Assembly: GCA_016283985.1 (NCBI GenBank)
Contig: JAEENZ010000108.1
Coordinates: 1-21,257 of the forward strand
DNA length: 21,257 nt
Source of the DNA: Bacteroidales bacterium
GTDB taxonomy: Bacteria > Bacteroidota > Bacteroidia > Bacteroidales > UBA932
Reading direction: 5' to 3'
The notes under the pieces are model-generated. The model made no database searches, had not been told where the DNA came from, and was given only the letters and a program-made list of their open reading frames with translations. The translations under genes and the position numbers were made by a program. Each line of letters opens with the position of its first letter. Within the stretch, counting starts at the first letter, position 1. Shown in pieces: positions 1-7,447 of the stretch.

Positions 1-574
1 CCAAAAAACCGAGATTGTATTTACTACGAAATACTTCTTTGGCATAGTCGGCCACCGGGGCGGGTAGCGTTTGTGCAAAGTTGTTGGATTGCGGCGTGGA
101 CTGCAAGTTGCCATAGTAATTACCTTTTATTGCATGCAGCAACATATTTCTGGACCACCCCTTTGAAATCACTTCCTTCGCATAGAATATTATTTGTTCA
201 TCAGACAATTCCTTGTTCAGTATCAATAGGTTATGGCCCCATGGCAAAACTGCGACAGCCTGTCGCAGTTTTGCTCCTGCATTGAAATAACGTTCGAAGA
301 AACGTTTCATATCCCACAGATTTCTGGGAGAAACACCAATATCAGGGTATCGTTGCTTTAGATCTAAAGACAATCGCCTAATAACACCGCTCCCATGCTC
401 GCTTTCTATCTTTCGTTCATATAGCAATTTCCCCAGATTCCAATGAATACCGGAAATCGTGGATGCTACTTGACGCGCAAGAGTTTGCCGAGCATACTCG
501 ATTTCTGCGACAGCCTGTCGCAGTAATTCGTTGTAGTCGAATTCGCAGATAGGTGTTATCATCTTTTTTGTCAT
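1..574 (-). CDS. DUF1016/YhcG-family PDDEXK nuclease, N-terminal part (3' end outside window)
   Basis: The minus strand is open from an ATG at 574 to base 1 and continues beyond the window. The product opens MTKKMITPICEF and contains blocks typical of the DUF1016 N-terminal domain: an ARQVASTISGIHWNLGKLL stretch, SPRNLWDMKRFFERY, then LPWGHNLLI and GWSRNMLLHAI. The family is known to pair this N-terminal domain with a C-terminal PDDEXK nuclease domain, which would lie outside this window. Members are often found near restriction or defence genes, but their cellular role is not settled. Start is uncertain: ATG codons at 580, 574 and 562 are in frame, and none has a Shine-Dalgarno. A minus-strand TATCTTTG box at 606-613 lies just upstream. 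The peptide LRQAVA occurs twice and both copies are encoded by the same palindrome. The neighbouring divergent toxin-antitoxin pair suggests a small accessory region. Confidence 0.85.
   Translation of the reverse strand, partial: MTKKMITPICEFDYNELLRQAVAEIEYARQTLARQVASTISGIHWNLGKLLYERKIESEHGSGVIRRLSLDLKQRYPDIGVSPRNLWDMKRFFERYFNAGAKLRQAVAVLPWGHNLLILNKELSDEQIIFYAKEVISKGWSRNMLLHAIKGNYYGNLQSTPQSNNFAQTLPAPVADYAKEVFRSKYNLGFL
244..274. repeat. 31-bp perfect palindrome inside the DUF1016 gene (copy 2 of 2)
   Basis: Two 15-base arms, GCAAAACTGCGACAG and its exact reverse complement, flank a single central base (259). The core CTGCGACAG-C-CTGTCGCAG is identical to that at 505-523. On the minus strand the core encodes LRQAVA, just before the conserved LPWGHN motif. 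It would fold into a very stable hairpin in DNA or mRNA. Confidence 0.85.
505..523. repeat. 19-bp perfect palindrome inside the DUF1016 gene (copy 1 of 2)
   Basis: Nine-base arms CTGCGACAG/CTGTCGCAG flank one central base (514). The 19 bases are identical to the core at 250-268, about 250 bp away, and are read in the same frame on the minus strand as LRQAVA. Confidence 0.85.
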
Positions 575-605
575 ATGCATATACCAGTACCAATGGACCG
601 GTTTA

Positions 606-613
606 CAAAGATA
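606..613 (-). promoter_or_regulatory. Candidate -7 box for the DUF1016 gene
   Basis: On the minus strand the bases read TATCTTTG, an exact match to the Bacteroidetes -7 consensus TAnnTTTG. No good -33 TTTG is seen at the usual spacing. Transcription would start near 600, some 20-40 bases before the candidate start codons. Confidence 0.45.
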
Positions 614-632
614 AAAATATTTATATAACATT

Positions 633-663
633 TTTGAAATTTGTTATATATTTTTTATATTTG
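633..663 (+). promoter_or_regulatory. Promoter of the antitoxin-toxin pair
   Basis: TTTG at 633-636 and TATATTTG at 656-663 are separated by exactly 19 bases, matching the Bacteroidetes -33/-7 arrangement. The region is strongly AT-rich. The ATG of the antitoxin follows 25 bases after the -7 box. The antitoxin's RHH domain would be expected to bind near here for autoregulation, but I see no clear operator. Confidence 0.65.
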
Positions 664-687
664 CAGAGAATCAATCCCATTAGAGTT

Positions 688-972
688 ATGCGAACCTCTA
701 CCAAAGTTCAGACGGCATTCAGGCTGGAGACAGATTTGCTGAACAGGCTGAAGAGAAAGGCAAGGGCCAGGGGCCAGAGCCTCAACAGCTATGTGGAGAA
801 TGTGCTTATGAAAGATTCTCCGCTGGAACCGGAGCTTCCTAAGATAGAAATACCCGACGGGCCGTGCCCGCTGGTGGAAGCACTCAGATTCCCGGAAGGA
901 ACATGGTTTACCGAAGAAGAGATCGCGGCGGACTGGAAGTTGCAACGTATATTGAAAATTGACTGTGATTAA
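688..972 (+). CDS. RHH-domain antitoxin of a PIN toxin-antitoxin pair
   Basis: A 94-residue protein starting at the ATG at 688, chosen because it follows the promoter at 633-663; a longer in-frame reading from 553 would run through the promoter. Residues about 7-42 have the ribbon-helix-helix pattern: a short strand (VQTAFRLET), then two helices with a basic first helix (LLNRLKRKARARG) and SLNSYVENVL. The acidic C-terminal tail with FPEGTWFTEEEIAADW is the likely toxin-neutralising segment. Its stop (970-972) lies inside the start of the PIN gene, a 14-base overlap typical of co-translated antitoxin-toxin pairs. It probably represses its own promoter together with the toxin, as known for VapB-like proteins; that role is inferred from the family. 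Confidence 0.8.
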   Translation: MRTSTKVQTAFRLETDLLNRLKRKARARGQSLNSYVENVLMKDSPLEPELPKIEIPDGPCPLVEALRFPEGTWFTEEEIAADWKLQRILKIDCD

Positions 973-1408
973 GCTGTTCATAGACACGAATGTCGTGATC
1001 GATACCATGGATCACGCGAGGACCCCGGAGTGGAAAAGCTCTGAGGACGTCATCAACCTATCCGCATTCAAGGATTACTTCCGGCTCTGTATTTCCATGA
1101 AAAGCATTTCAGACATCTCTTATCTGGGCTGCAAACTTGTGGGGAAAGAGCGCATCATACCTGTATTGAAACAACTGATGAACGACTGCAAGATCATTCC
1201 CCTCGAGGAAATCATGCTTTACGAAGGCCTGAAATCAGCCTGTCCGGATTTCGAAGATGCCATGCAGATATCCTGCGCCGAATCCGTGGACTGCAATTAC
1301 ATAATTACCCGTAATAAAAAAGATTTCGGCGCATACACCGACATCCCGGTATACACGCCGAAGGAATTCCTGAAGAAGATCACTACTCCATCAGTTTCTT
1401 GTACTTGA
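959..1408 (+). CDS. PIN-domain ribonuclease toxin (VapC-like)
   Basis: 149 residues. The N-terminus IKLFIDTNVVIDTMD carries the PIN acidic residues D9 and D15. A second conserved block at about residues 96-122 contains DFEDAMQ, a later aspartate (D111) and ITRNKKDF, the usual PIN ending. PIN toxins cut RNA, often tRNA or rRNA, with bound Mg2+; the target here cannot be told from sequence. The start is non-ATG: TTG at 959 or GTG at 965, both inside the end of the antitoxin gene, so translation is probably coupled. Its 3' end overlaps the convergent ettA gene by 26 bases. VapC-like membership is inferred from the domain and the RHH partner. Confidence 0.85.
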   Translation: MTVIKLFIDTNVVIDTMDHARTPEWKSSEDVINLSAFKDYFRLCISMKSISDISYLGCKLVGKERIIPVLKQLMNDCKIIPLEEIMLYEGLKSACPDFEDAMQISCAESVDCNYIITRNKKDFGAYTDIPVYTPKEFLKKITTPSVSCT

Positions 1409-3059
1409 AGCGCTTGGGCTCGGTGTCGCCGAGGCGGGCCTTGCGGTTCTCTTCGTATTCGGAGTAGCTTCCTTCAAAGAAATACACACTTGAATCGCCC
1501 TCAAAGGCGAGGATGTGCGTAGCTATGCGGTCCAGGAACCAACGGTCGTGGGAGATGACCACGGCGCAGCCGGCGAAGTTCTCGAGGCCTTCTTCCAGTG
1601 CGCGTATGGTGTTCACGTCCACATCGTTAGTGGGCTCGTCGAGCAGTAGCACATTGCCCTCGTCCTTCAGTGTCAGGGCCAGGTGCAGGCGGTTCCTCTC
1701 ACCTCCGGAGAGCACTCCGCAGAGCTTCTCCTGGTCGGCGCCGGAGAAGTTGAAACGCGAGACCCATGAACGGGCGTTGATGTCCCGTCCACCCAGCCTC
1801 ACCCACTCGGAGTTGCCGGCGATGGTCTCGAACACGGTCTTGTCGGGATCGATGCTCTTGTGCTGCTGATCCACATAGGAAATCTTCACCGTCTCCCCTA
1901 TCTCTATCGTGCCGGCATCGGCCTTCTCCAGGCCCATGATCAGGCGGAAGAGCGTGGTCTTGCCCGCGCCGTTGGGGCCAATTACACCCACTATGCCGGC
2001 AGGCGGCAGCACGAAGGACAGGTTCTCGAACAGGAGCTTATCCCCATACGCCTTGGTAACCCCCTTGAAATCAATGACTTTATTGCCGAGACGGGGTCCG
2101 TTCGGAATATATATCTCCAGGTTCTGCTCACGCTCCTTTGTATCAGCGGAAGCCAGTTTCTCGTAGGCACCCAGACGCGCCTTGCTCTTGGCATGGCGGG
2201 CCTTGGGGGCCATCCTCGCCCACTCGAGCTCGTGCTCCAGGGTCTTGCGGCGCTTGCTTTCCTGCTTCTCTTCCATCGCCAGGCGCATGGTCTTCTGCTC
2301 CAGCCAGGATGAGTAGTTTCCCTTCCAGGGGATACCCTCCCCGCGGTCGAGCTCAAGGATCCATCCGGCAACGTTGTCGAGGAAGTATCGGTCGTGAGTG
2401 ACGGCGATGACGGTGCCCTTGTACTGCTGCAGATGGGCTTCCAGCCACTGAATGCTCTCGGTGTCAAGATGGTTAGTGGGCTCGTCGAGGAGCAGCACGT
2501 CCGGCTCCTGAAGGAGCAGGCGGCACAGGGCCACCCGGCGGCGTTCTCCTCCGGACAGGTTCTTTATCAAGGCATCGGCCGGAGGGCACTGGAGGGCATC
2601 CATGGCCCTGTTCAGCTTGGATTCTATCTCCCAGCCGTTGCAGGCGTCGATCTTCTCGGTGAGTTCGGCCTGCTGCTCGAAGAGGGAATACATCACCGTG
2701 TCGTCGATAATATCGCCAAGATGGCGGCACACCTCATTGTAGCGCGTAAGCAGGCTCATCACGTCGGCAACGCCCTCCTCGACAACCTCCTGCACGGTCT
2801 TGTTCGGATTCATCTGCGGTTCCTGCTCCAGATAGCCCACGGAGTAGCCGGGGGCCCACACGACCTCACCGCGGTAGCTTTTCTCTACCCCGGCAATGAT
2901 CTTCAGGAGCGTGGATTTACCGGAGCCGTTCAGGCCGATGATGCCTATCTTGGCTCCGTAGAAGAAGGATAGGTAGATGTCCTTGAGGATGACCTTGTTG
3001 TTGTGGGGCAGGACCTTGCCCACCCCGTTCATCGAGAATATTATCTTTTCGTCTGCCAT
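1383..3059 (-). CDS. ettA: ABC-F protein EttA, energy-dependent translational throttle
   Basis: 558 residues, close to the roughly 555 of E. coli EttA. It has two ABC ATPase domains in tandem. The first has Walker A GLNGSGKST (residues 42-50), signature LSGGERRR and Walker B LLLDEPTNHLD. The second has GPNGAGKTT, LSGGERNRLHLAL and LLLDEPTNDVD, ending in a VISHDRWFLDRIATHIL switch region. The linker between the domains is rich in basic and glutamate residues. There are no membrane segments, so it is a soluble ribosome factor. EttA binds the ribosomal E site and gates entry into elongation according to ATP/ADP level. It starts 12 bases after infB and is the last gene of the rimP-nusA-infB-ettA operon. 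Its stop codon lies inside the 3' end of the PIN toxin gene, and no terminator is visible. Confidence 0.95.
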   Translation of the reverse strand: MADEKIIFSMNGVGKVLPHNNKVILKDIYLSFFYGAKIGIIGLNGSGKSTLLKIIAGVEKSYRGEVVWAPGYSVGYLEQEPQMNPNKTVQEVVEEGVADVMSLLTRYNEVCRHLGDIIDDTVMYSLFEQQAELTEKIDACNGWEIESKLNRAMDALQCPPADALIKNLSGGERRRVALCRLLLQEPDVLLLDEPTNHLDTESIQWLEAHLQQYKGTVIAVTHDRYFLDNVAGWILELDRGEGIPWKGNYSSWLEQKTMRLAMEEKQESKRRKTLEHELEWARMAPKARHAKSKARLGAYEKLASADTKEREQNLEIYIPNGPRLGNKVIDFKGVTKAYGDKLLFENLSFVLPPAGIVGVIGPNGAGKTTLFRLIMGLEKADAGTIEIGETVKISYVDQQHKSIDPDKTVFETIAGNSEWVRLGGRDINARSWVSRFNFSGADQEKLCGVLSGGERNRLHLALTLKDEGNVLLLDEPTNDVDVNTIRALEEGLENFAGCAVVISHDRWFLDRIATHILAFEGDSSVYFFEGSYSEYEENRKARLGDTEPKRFKYKKLME

Positions 3060-3071
3060 ACAGGGGGCGCT

Positions 3072-5762
3072 TTACAGTGTCCTCTTGATTTCGACGATCT
3101 TGAATGCTTCGATGAAGTCGCCTTCCTTGATGTCGTTGAATCCGGCAATGCTCATACCGCACTCCTTGCCGGCGGCAACCTCCTTCACATCGTCCTTGCC
3201 TATCTTCAGCGAACCGAGTTCGCCGGTGTAGACCACGATGCCGTCGCGGATGAGGCGTACGGACACCTTCGGGACCATCTTGCCTTCGCGCATGATACAT
3301 CCGGCGATGGTGCCGACCTTGCTGATGTGGAAGGTCTGCTTGATCTCGGCGGTAGCGATGACTTCTTCCTTCTTTTCAGGCTCGAGCATGCCTTCCATAC
3401 CGTCCTTCACCTCGTTGATGGCATCGTAGATGACGGAGTAGAGGCGGATTTCGATGCCTTCCTTCTCCGCAGCCCTGCGAGCCTCGACGGTCGGACGCAC
3501 CTGGAAGCCGATGATAACGGCATCGGATGCCTCCGCGAGGAGGATATCGCTCTCGGAGATGGCACCCACGGCCTTGTGGATCACGTTCACACGGATGCTC
3601 TCGGTGCTGAGCTTGATGAGGGAGTCGGACAGGGCCTCCACGGAACCGTCCACATCGCCCTTGACGATGATGTTGAGTTCCTTGAAGTTGCCTATGCTGA
3701 TGCGGCGGCCGATCTCCTCGAGGGTCATGTGCTTCTGGGTCTTGATACCCTGGATGCGTATGAGCTGCTCGCGCTTGGCGGCGATGCTCTTGGCCTCCTT
3801 CTCGTCTGTCATCACGTTGAATTTCTCACCTGCGGCGGGTGCGCCGTTCAGGCCGAGGACGGACACCGGCGTGGAAGGGCCTGCCTCCATCACGCGCTGG
3901 CCGCGCTCGTTGAACATGCTGCGCACGCGGCCGAAGTAGCTGCCGCTCAGCATGATATCGCCCTGATGCAGGGTTCCGTTCTGCACGAGGATCGTGGCCA
4001 GGTAGCCGCGGCCTTTGTCGAGCGAAGACTCGATGACGGCACCGGATGCCAGGCGCTTGGGGTTGGCCCTGAGGTTCAGGAGGTCTGCCTCGAGCAGCAC
4101 CTTTTCGAGGAGCTTGTCCACGTTGATGCCGTGCTTGGCGGATATCTCCTGGCACTGGTATTTGCCACCCCATGCCTCGGTAAGGATGTTCATCTGGGAG
4201 AGTTGCTGGTAGATCTTGTCGGCGGATGCGCCGGGTTTGTCTATCTTGTTGATGGCGAACACCATGGGCACGCCTGCGGCCTGCGCATGGTTGATGGCCT
4301 CGACCGTCTGCGGCATCACGGCGTCGTCGGCCGCGATGATGATGATGGCGAGGTCGGTCATCTGGGCACCGCGGGCACGCATGGCCGTAAAGGCCTCGTG
4401 ACCGGGGGTATCCAGGAACGTGATGCGGCGGCCGTCTTCCAACTGAACGTTGTATGCTCCGATGTGCTGGGTGATTCCACCCGCCTCACCGGCGATGACG
4501 TTGGTCTTGCGGATGTAGTCCAGCAGGGAGGTCTTACCGTGGTCGACGTGACCCATGACGGTGATGACCGGAGGACGGGAGACCAGGTCTTCTTCCTTGT
4601 CTGCCTGCTCGGCGGATTCTATCTCGTTGGTAAGCTCTGCGCCCACAAATTCAACTTTGTAGCCAAACTCCTCGGCCACCAGCACGAGGGCCTCAGCGTC
4701 GAGACGCTGGTTGATGGACACCATCAGGCCCAGGCTCATGCACGCTCCGATGACGTTGTTCACCGGGGTGTTGTTCATGAGGGTGGCGAGGTCGTTAACC
4801 GTTACGAACTCGGTGACCTTCAGCACTTTGCCTTCGGCGGATGCCTGCTCGCGCTCCTCCTGGCTGCGCTGGGCGGCCAGCTCGCGCTTCTCCTTGCGGT
4901 ACTTCGCGCCGAAGTTGTTCTTCTTGCCCTCGTTCATCTTGGCGTATGTCTCCTTGACCTGCTTCTGGATCTCCTTCTGCATCTCTTCCATCTCAGCCTC
5001 GGTCATGGCGGGCTTGAAGCGGTCGCGCTTGCGGCCCTTGCCGCCGGCCTGCTGGGATGCGGGCTTATTGTCTTTCTTGGCGCTGCGCTCGATGTTGGCT
5101 CCGGCCTTCGCCACGTCCACCTTCTGGGTGCCCTTGGCGATGCGCTCACGCTTCTTGGCAGGTTTCTTGTCAAACTGGGACAGATCTATCTTGCCCACCA
5201 CCTTGAAACCGTCGTCGGTCTTGGCCGCAGGGGTCGGTTCGGCCTTGACGGGTTCGGGTTCAGGTGCGGGGGCGGGCTCGGGTTCCGGTTCGGGTTCGAC
5301 AACCGGCTCCGGCTCGGGTGCAGGCTCTACAACCGGCTCGGGCTCTGCGACAGGCTCGGGTTCCGGTGCCGGAGCGGGTTCCGGTTCAGGCGTGGGTTCG
5401 GGCTCGGGCGTGGGCTCGGGTTCAGGAACCGGTTTCGGTTCCGGCTTAGGCTCCGCCTTCTTCCGCGAAAGAGTATTAGTGCGCACGATTACGCGCTCCT
5501 CCTCTTCCTCCTCAATCGCCTCCTCCTTCTTCTTCCCGGAATTCTCCAGTATGTCCGACATCTTTATGGCCCTCTCATTGGCCTCCTCCGCAGCCTTCAG
5601 GTCTGCCCCGAACTGCTTCTGGATGGCGGGCATGTACTCGTCGGAGACCTTTGCATTAGGATTCTCCTCGACGTCCGCGCCTTGGGTCTTGAGAAAGTCA
5701 ACGATGTCCTGCAGTCCAATGTTGAACTGCCGCATTATCTTGTTCAGTCTGATTTCTGCCAT
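3072..5762 (-). CDS. infB: Translation initiation factor IF-2
   Basis: 896 residues. The N-terminus [16 protein letters not shown] is the conserved IF2_N helix module. An acidic and a long Pro-Glu-rich linker (residues about 104-177) follow, then a basic segment. The GTPase domain starts near residue 397 and shows all G motifs: [30 protein letters not shown] and SAKHG. Beta-barrel and C-terminal fMet-tRNA binding domains follow. IF-2 delivers initiator tRNA to the 30S subunit and promotes 50S joining. It begins 22 bases after the nusA stop and is followed by ettA after 12 bases. rimP-nusA-infB is a conserved bacterial arrangement; ettA is an additional partner with a fitting role. The ATG at 5762 is supported by the conserved N-terminus. 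Confidence 0.98.
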   Translation of the reverse strand: MAEIRLNKIMRQFNIGLQDIVDFLKTQGADVEENPNAKVSDEYMPAIQKQFGADLKAAEEANERAIKMSDILENSGKKKEEAIEEEEEERVIVRTNTLSRKKAEPKPEPKPVPEPEPTPEPEPTPEPEPAPAPEPEPVAEPEPVVEPAPEPEPVVEPEPEPEPAPAPEPEPVKAEPTPAAKTDDGFKVVGKIDLSQFDKKPAKKRERIAKGTQKVDVAKAGANIERSAKKDNKPASQQAGGKGRKRDRFKPAMTEAEMEEMQKEIQKQVKETYAKMNEGKKNNFGAKYRKEKRELAAQRSQEEREQASAEGKVLKVTEFVTVNDLATLMNNTPVNNVIGACMSLGLMVSINQRLDAEALVLVAEEFGYKVEFVGAELTNEIESAEQADKEEDLVSRPPVITVMGHVDHGKTSLLDYIRKTNVIAGEAGGITQHIGAYNVQLEDGRRITFLDTPGHEAFTAMRARGAQMTDLAIIIIAADDAVMPQTVEAINHAQAAGVPMVFAINKIDKPGASADKIYQQLSQMNILTEAWGGKYQCQEISAKHGINVDKLLEKVLLEADLLNLRANPKRLASGAVIESSLDKGRGYLATILVQNGTLHQGDIMLSGSYFGRVRSMFNERGQRVMEAGPSTPVSVLGLNGAPAAGEKFNVMTDEKEAKSIAAKREQLIRIQGIKTQKHMTLEEIGRRISIGNFKELNIIVKGDVDGSVEALSDSLIKLSTESIRVNVIHKAVGAISESDILLAEASDAVIIGFQVRPTVEARRAAEKEGIEIRLYSVIYDAINEVKDGMEGMLEPEKKEEVIATAEIKQTFHISKVGTIAGCIMREGKMVPKVSVRLIRDGIVVYTGELGSLKIGKDDVKEVAAGKECGMSIAGFNDIKEGDFIEAFKIVEIKRTL
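5232..5453 (-). repeat. Pro-Glu tandem-repeat linker within infB
   Basis: Residues about 104-177 of IF-2 are built almost wholly of EP, PEPEP, PTPEPE and PAPEPE units with some Val and Ala. The DNA is a degenerate hexamer-like repeat of gggttc/ggctcg units. It separates the N-terminal domain from the GTPase core. Such rigid, extended linkers are variable in length in IF-2. Confidence 0.85.
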
Positions 5763-5784
5763 ATTTTAACCCCTGTATTCTTGA

Positions 5785-7071
5785 TTAATCTTCAAATTCT
5801 GCGGAAAGGATGCTGCGCACGTCTTCCACGGTCTCCATGTCGAGGTCGGCCCTCTTGGCGAGGTCCTCGGGATCGATGGCGAGAACGCTGCGGGCGGTGT
5901 CGCATCCGATGCTCTTGAGCTTGTCGATGACCCATCCGTCGATGGTGCGGCCATATTCGGGATCGGTGAACTCTTCGAGTGCCACGTCATCCTCTTCCTC
6001 CGCTGCGACCTCTCCCTTTGGAGTCTCACGCCAGACCTCGATCTCGCGGCCTACCAACATTCCGGCCAGCTGCACGTTGACGCCGCCGCGGCCGATACCC
6101 TTCTGGACTTCCTCCGGAAGCATGTAAACCTTCACCTTGTCTTCGGGAGATTCGCCCATGTCGATGGAACTCACGCGGGCGGGAGTGAGAGCACGCTGGA
6201 TGAGGAGCTTGGGATTGCTGCTCCACTGCAGCACGTCGATGTTCTCGTTGCGGAGTTCGCGGACAATGCCGATCACGCGACCGCCCTTGACGCCGATGCA
6301 GGCGCCGATGGGATCGATGCGCTCGTCGTAGGATTCCACCGCTACCTTGGCACGCTCACCGGGCACGCGGACCACCTTCTTGATGGTGATGAGTCCGTCT
6401 GCAATCTCGGGAACCTCCATCTCGAAGAGTCTGGCGAGGAAGTCAGGGTCTACGCGGGAAAGGGTGATGTAGGGAGTGGTATTGTTGCGCATCTCCACCT
6501 TCTTGATGATGGCGCGCACGGTGTCGTTCTTCTTGAAACGCTCGCCGGGAATCTGCTCTTCCTTGGGGATGTGGAGCTCGTTGCCGTCCTCGTCGAGAAG
6601 CAGCACTTCGCGGGACCAGGTCTGGTAGATTTCGCCGGTGAACACCTCGCCGACCTTCTCGGAATACTTCTTATAGACGTTGGCCTTCTCGATGTCCATG
6701 ATGCGGCCCTGAAGGTTCTGACGGATGTTCAGGATGCCGCGGCGGCCGAATGCGGAAAGCGGGAGCTTCTTCGCGTAGGTGTCGCCCACCTCGTAGTCGT
6801 CGTCACCGCTGTCCTTGCGGACCTCCTCGAGGGTCATCTCTGCGGCAGGATTCTCCACCTCTTCCACGATCTCGAAGTTCTGGTAGATCTCGCAGGTACC
6901 CTTGTCGACGTTCACGATGACGTCGAAGTTGTCGGCGGAGCCGTAGGTCTTTGCAATCTGGGTCAGGAACACGTCTTTGAGAACGCCCATCATCACGGGG
7001 CGGTCAATGTTCTTCTCTTCCTTGAAGTCCTTGAAGGCATCAATCAAGGTTACTTTTTCTTCTTTGTTCAT
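5785..7071 (-). CDS. nusA: Transcription elongation/termination factor NusA
   Basis: 428 residues from the ATG at 7071 (MNKEEKVTLIDAF); an in-frame ATG at 7098 would overlap the end of rimP and adds nothing conserved. Order: N-terminal RNA-polymerase-binding domain, S1 domain (GEVFTGEIYQTW to about residue 190), KH1 with IGVKGGRVIGIVREL, KH2 with GIGRGGVNVQLAGMLVG, then an acidic tail. The tail ends in a helix-hairpin-helix-like segment (DPEDLAKRADLDMETVEDVRS). NusA binds RNA polymerase and nascent RNA and affects pausing, termination and antitermination. It lies 10 bases after rimP and 22 before infB, the standard operon order. In E. coli NusA regulates its own operon by acting in the leader; a terminator-like hairpin occurs in this operon's leader too. 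Confidence 0.97.
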   Translation of the reverse strand: MNKEEKVTLIDAFKDFKEEKNIDRPVMMGVLKDVFLTQIAKTYGSADNFDVIVNVDKGTCEIYQNFEIVEEVENPAAEMTLEEVRKDSGDDDYEVGDTYAKKLPLSAFGRRGILNIRQNLQGRIMDIEKANVYKKYSEKVGEVFTGEIYQTWSREVLLLDEDGNELHIPKEEQIPGERFKKNDTVRAIIKKVEMRNNTTPYITLSRVDPDFLARLFEMEVPEIADGLITIKKVVRVPGERAKVAVESYDERIDPIGACIGVKGGRVIGIVRELRNENIDVLQWSSNPKLLIQRALTPARVSSIDMGESPEDKVKVYMLPEEVQKGIGRGGVNVQLAGMLVGREIEVWRETPKGEVAAEEEDDVALEEFTDPEYGRTIDGWVIDKLKSIGCDTARSVLAIDPEDLAKRADLDMETVEDVRSILSAEFED

Positions 7072-7081
7072 TGTATATGGT

Positions 7082-7345
7082 TTATTTTTCGTTTGCAAGC
7101 AGTTCGTCGGCCTCTTCCGGGCTGATGCCGGCAGTGCCTACCGTGAGGGCGTAGTCTTCTATGTCGCGGTCGAAGGCGGCCAGCACGGCGCGGTGGATAT
7201 ATTCGCAGTCGGCCAGGTCGGCTCCGCCGTCCTTGTCGATGGTTACGTCGAAGTTGTTGTCGTCGTCCGCGACGATTTCCACGATGCGGCAGGCGCGCTC
7301 TGCGGCGGCCTTTTCCAATACCGGCTGAAGTTCAGTTTTTTCCAT
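7082..7345 (-). CDS. rimP: Short RimP-like ribosome maturation factor, N-terminal domain only
   Basis: 87 residues from the ATG at 7345. The sequence matches the N-terminal RimP domain: acidic (VTIDKDGGADLADCEYIHRAV) and ending at YALTVGTAGIS, the equivalent of the conserved Y-x-L-E-V-G/S-S-x-G motif. It then stops after EEADELLANEK. Full RimP proteins are about 150 residues with a C-terminal SH3-like domain; that half is missing. nusA begins only 10 bases later, so there is no remnant of the missing domain. Position directly before nusA-infB supports the identity. RimP helps 30S maturation, with the C-terminal domain contributing to S12 binding in known homologues, so function may be altered. 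A six-codon mini-ORF (7352-7332) in another frame overlaps the start. Confidence 0.8.
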   Translation of the reverse strand: MEKTELQPVLEKAAAERACRIVEIVADDDNNFDVTIDKDGGADLADCEYIHRAVLAAFDRDIEDYALTVGTAGISPEEADELLANEK

Positions 7346-7355
7346 AATCCATAAT

Positions 7356-7383
7356 AAAAAATAGAGGACCTTGCGGCCTCTAT
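7356..7383 (-). terminator. Terminator-like hairpin in the rimP-nusA-infB leader (candidate attenuator)
   Basis: Read on the minus strand, ATAGAGG (7383-7377) pairs with CCTCTAT (7367-7361). Inside, CC and GG close a GCAA tetraloop with one bulged T. The stem is followed at once by six T residues (7361-7356). It lies between the promoter at 7398-7428 and the rimP ATG at 7345, so it would form in the 5' leader of the operon. The shape is that of an intrinsic terminator; a regulatory role is inferred. Confidence 0.55.
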
Positions 7384-7397
7384 CTCGTTCACGGGTA

Positions 7398-7428
7398 CAA
7401 AGATAAGTATTTTTGGAGAAAAAACAAA
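7398..7428 (-). promoter_or_regulatory. Promoter of the rimP-nusA-infB-ettA operon
   Basis: On the minus strand, TTTG (7428-7425), exactly 19 bases of spacer, then TATCTTTG (7405-7398) give a full match to the Bacteroidetes -33/-7 pattern. Transcription would begin near 7391, giving a leader of about 45 bases containing the hairpin at 7356-7383. Confidence 0.75.
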
Positions 7429-7443
7429 AATACTCTACATTCG
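7412..7443 (+). promoter_or_regulatory. Weak candidate promoter for the methyltransferase operon
   Basis: TTTG at 7412-7415, a 20-base spacer and TACATTCG at 7436-7443 (one mismatch to TAnnTTTG). It interleaves with the divergent rimP promoter. The start site would fall near the GTG at 7448, implying a nearly leaderless mRNA. Support is weak because of the mismatch. Confidence 0.3.
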
Positions 7444-7447
7444 TATT

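Noticed and set aside
244..523. Palindromes as insertion-sequence ends or a CRISPR-like array
   Set aside because: There are only two copies, both within one intact reading frame, with no transposase between them, no spacing pattern and no target duplication.
655..1008. Minus-strand open frame opposite the antitoxin
   Set aside because: It is antisense to the RHH antitoxin, runs through its promoter, and shows no family features.
3003..5918. Very long plus-strand open frame (971 codons) opposite infB
   Set aside because: It is fully antisense to infB, which has clear IF-2 motifs. The translation is low-complexity Leu/Gly/His/Arg-rich, as expected from the mirror of a GC-rich gene, with no recognisable domain.
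7072..7081. Frameshift as the cause of the short RimP
   Set aside because: Only 10 bases separate the rimP stop from the nusA start and no C-terminal RimP sequence lies in another frame, so the missing half is truly absent here.
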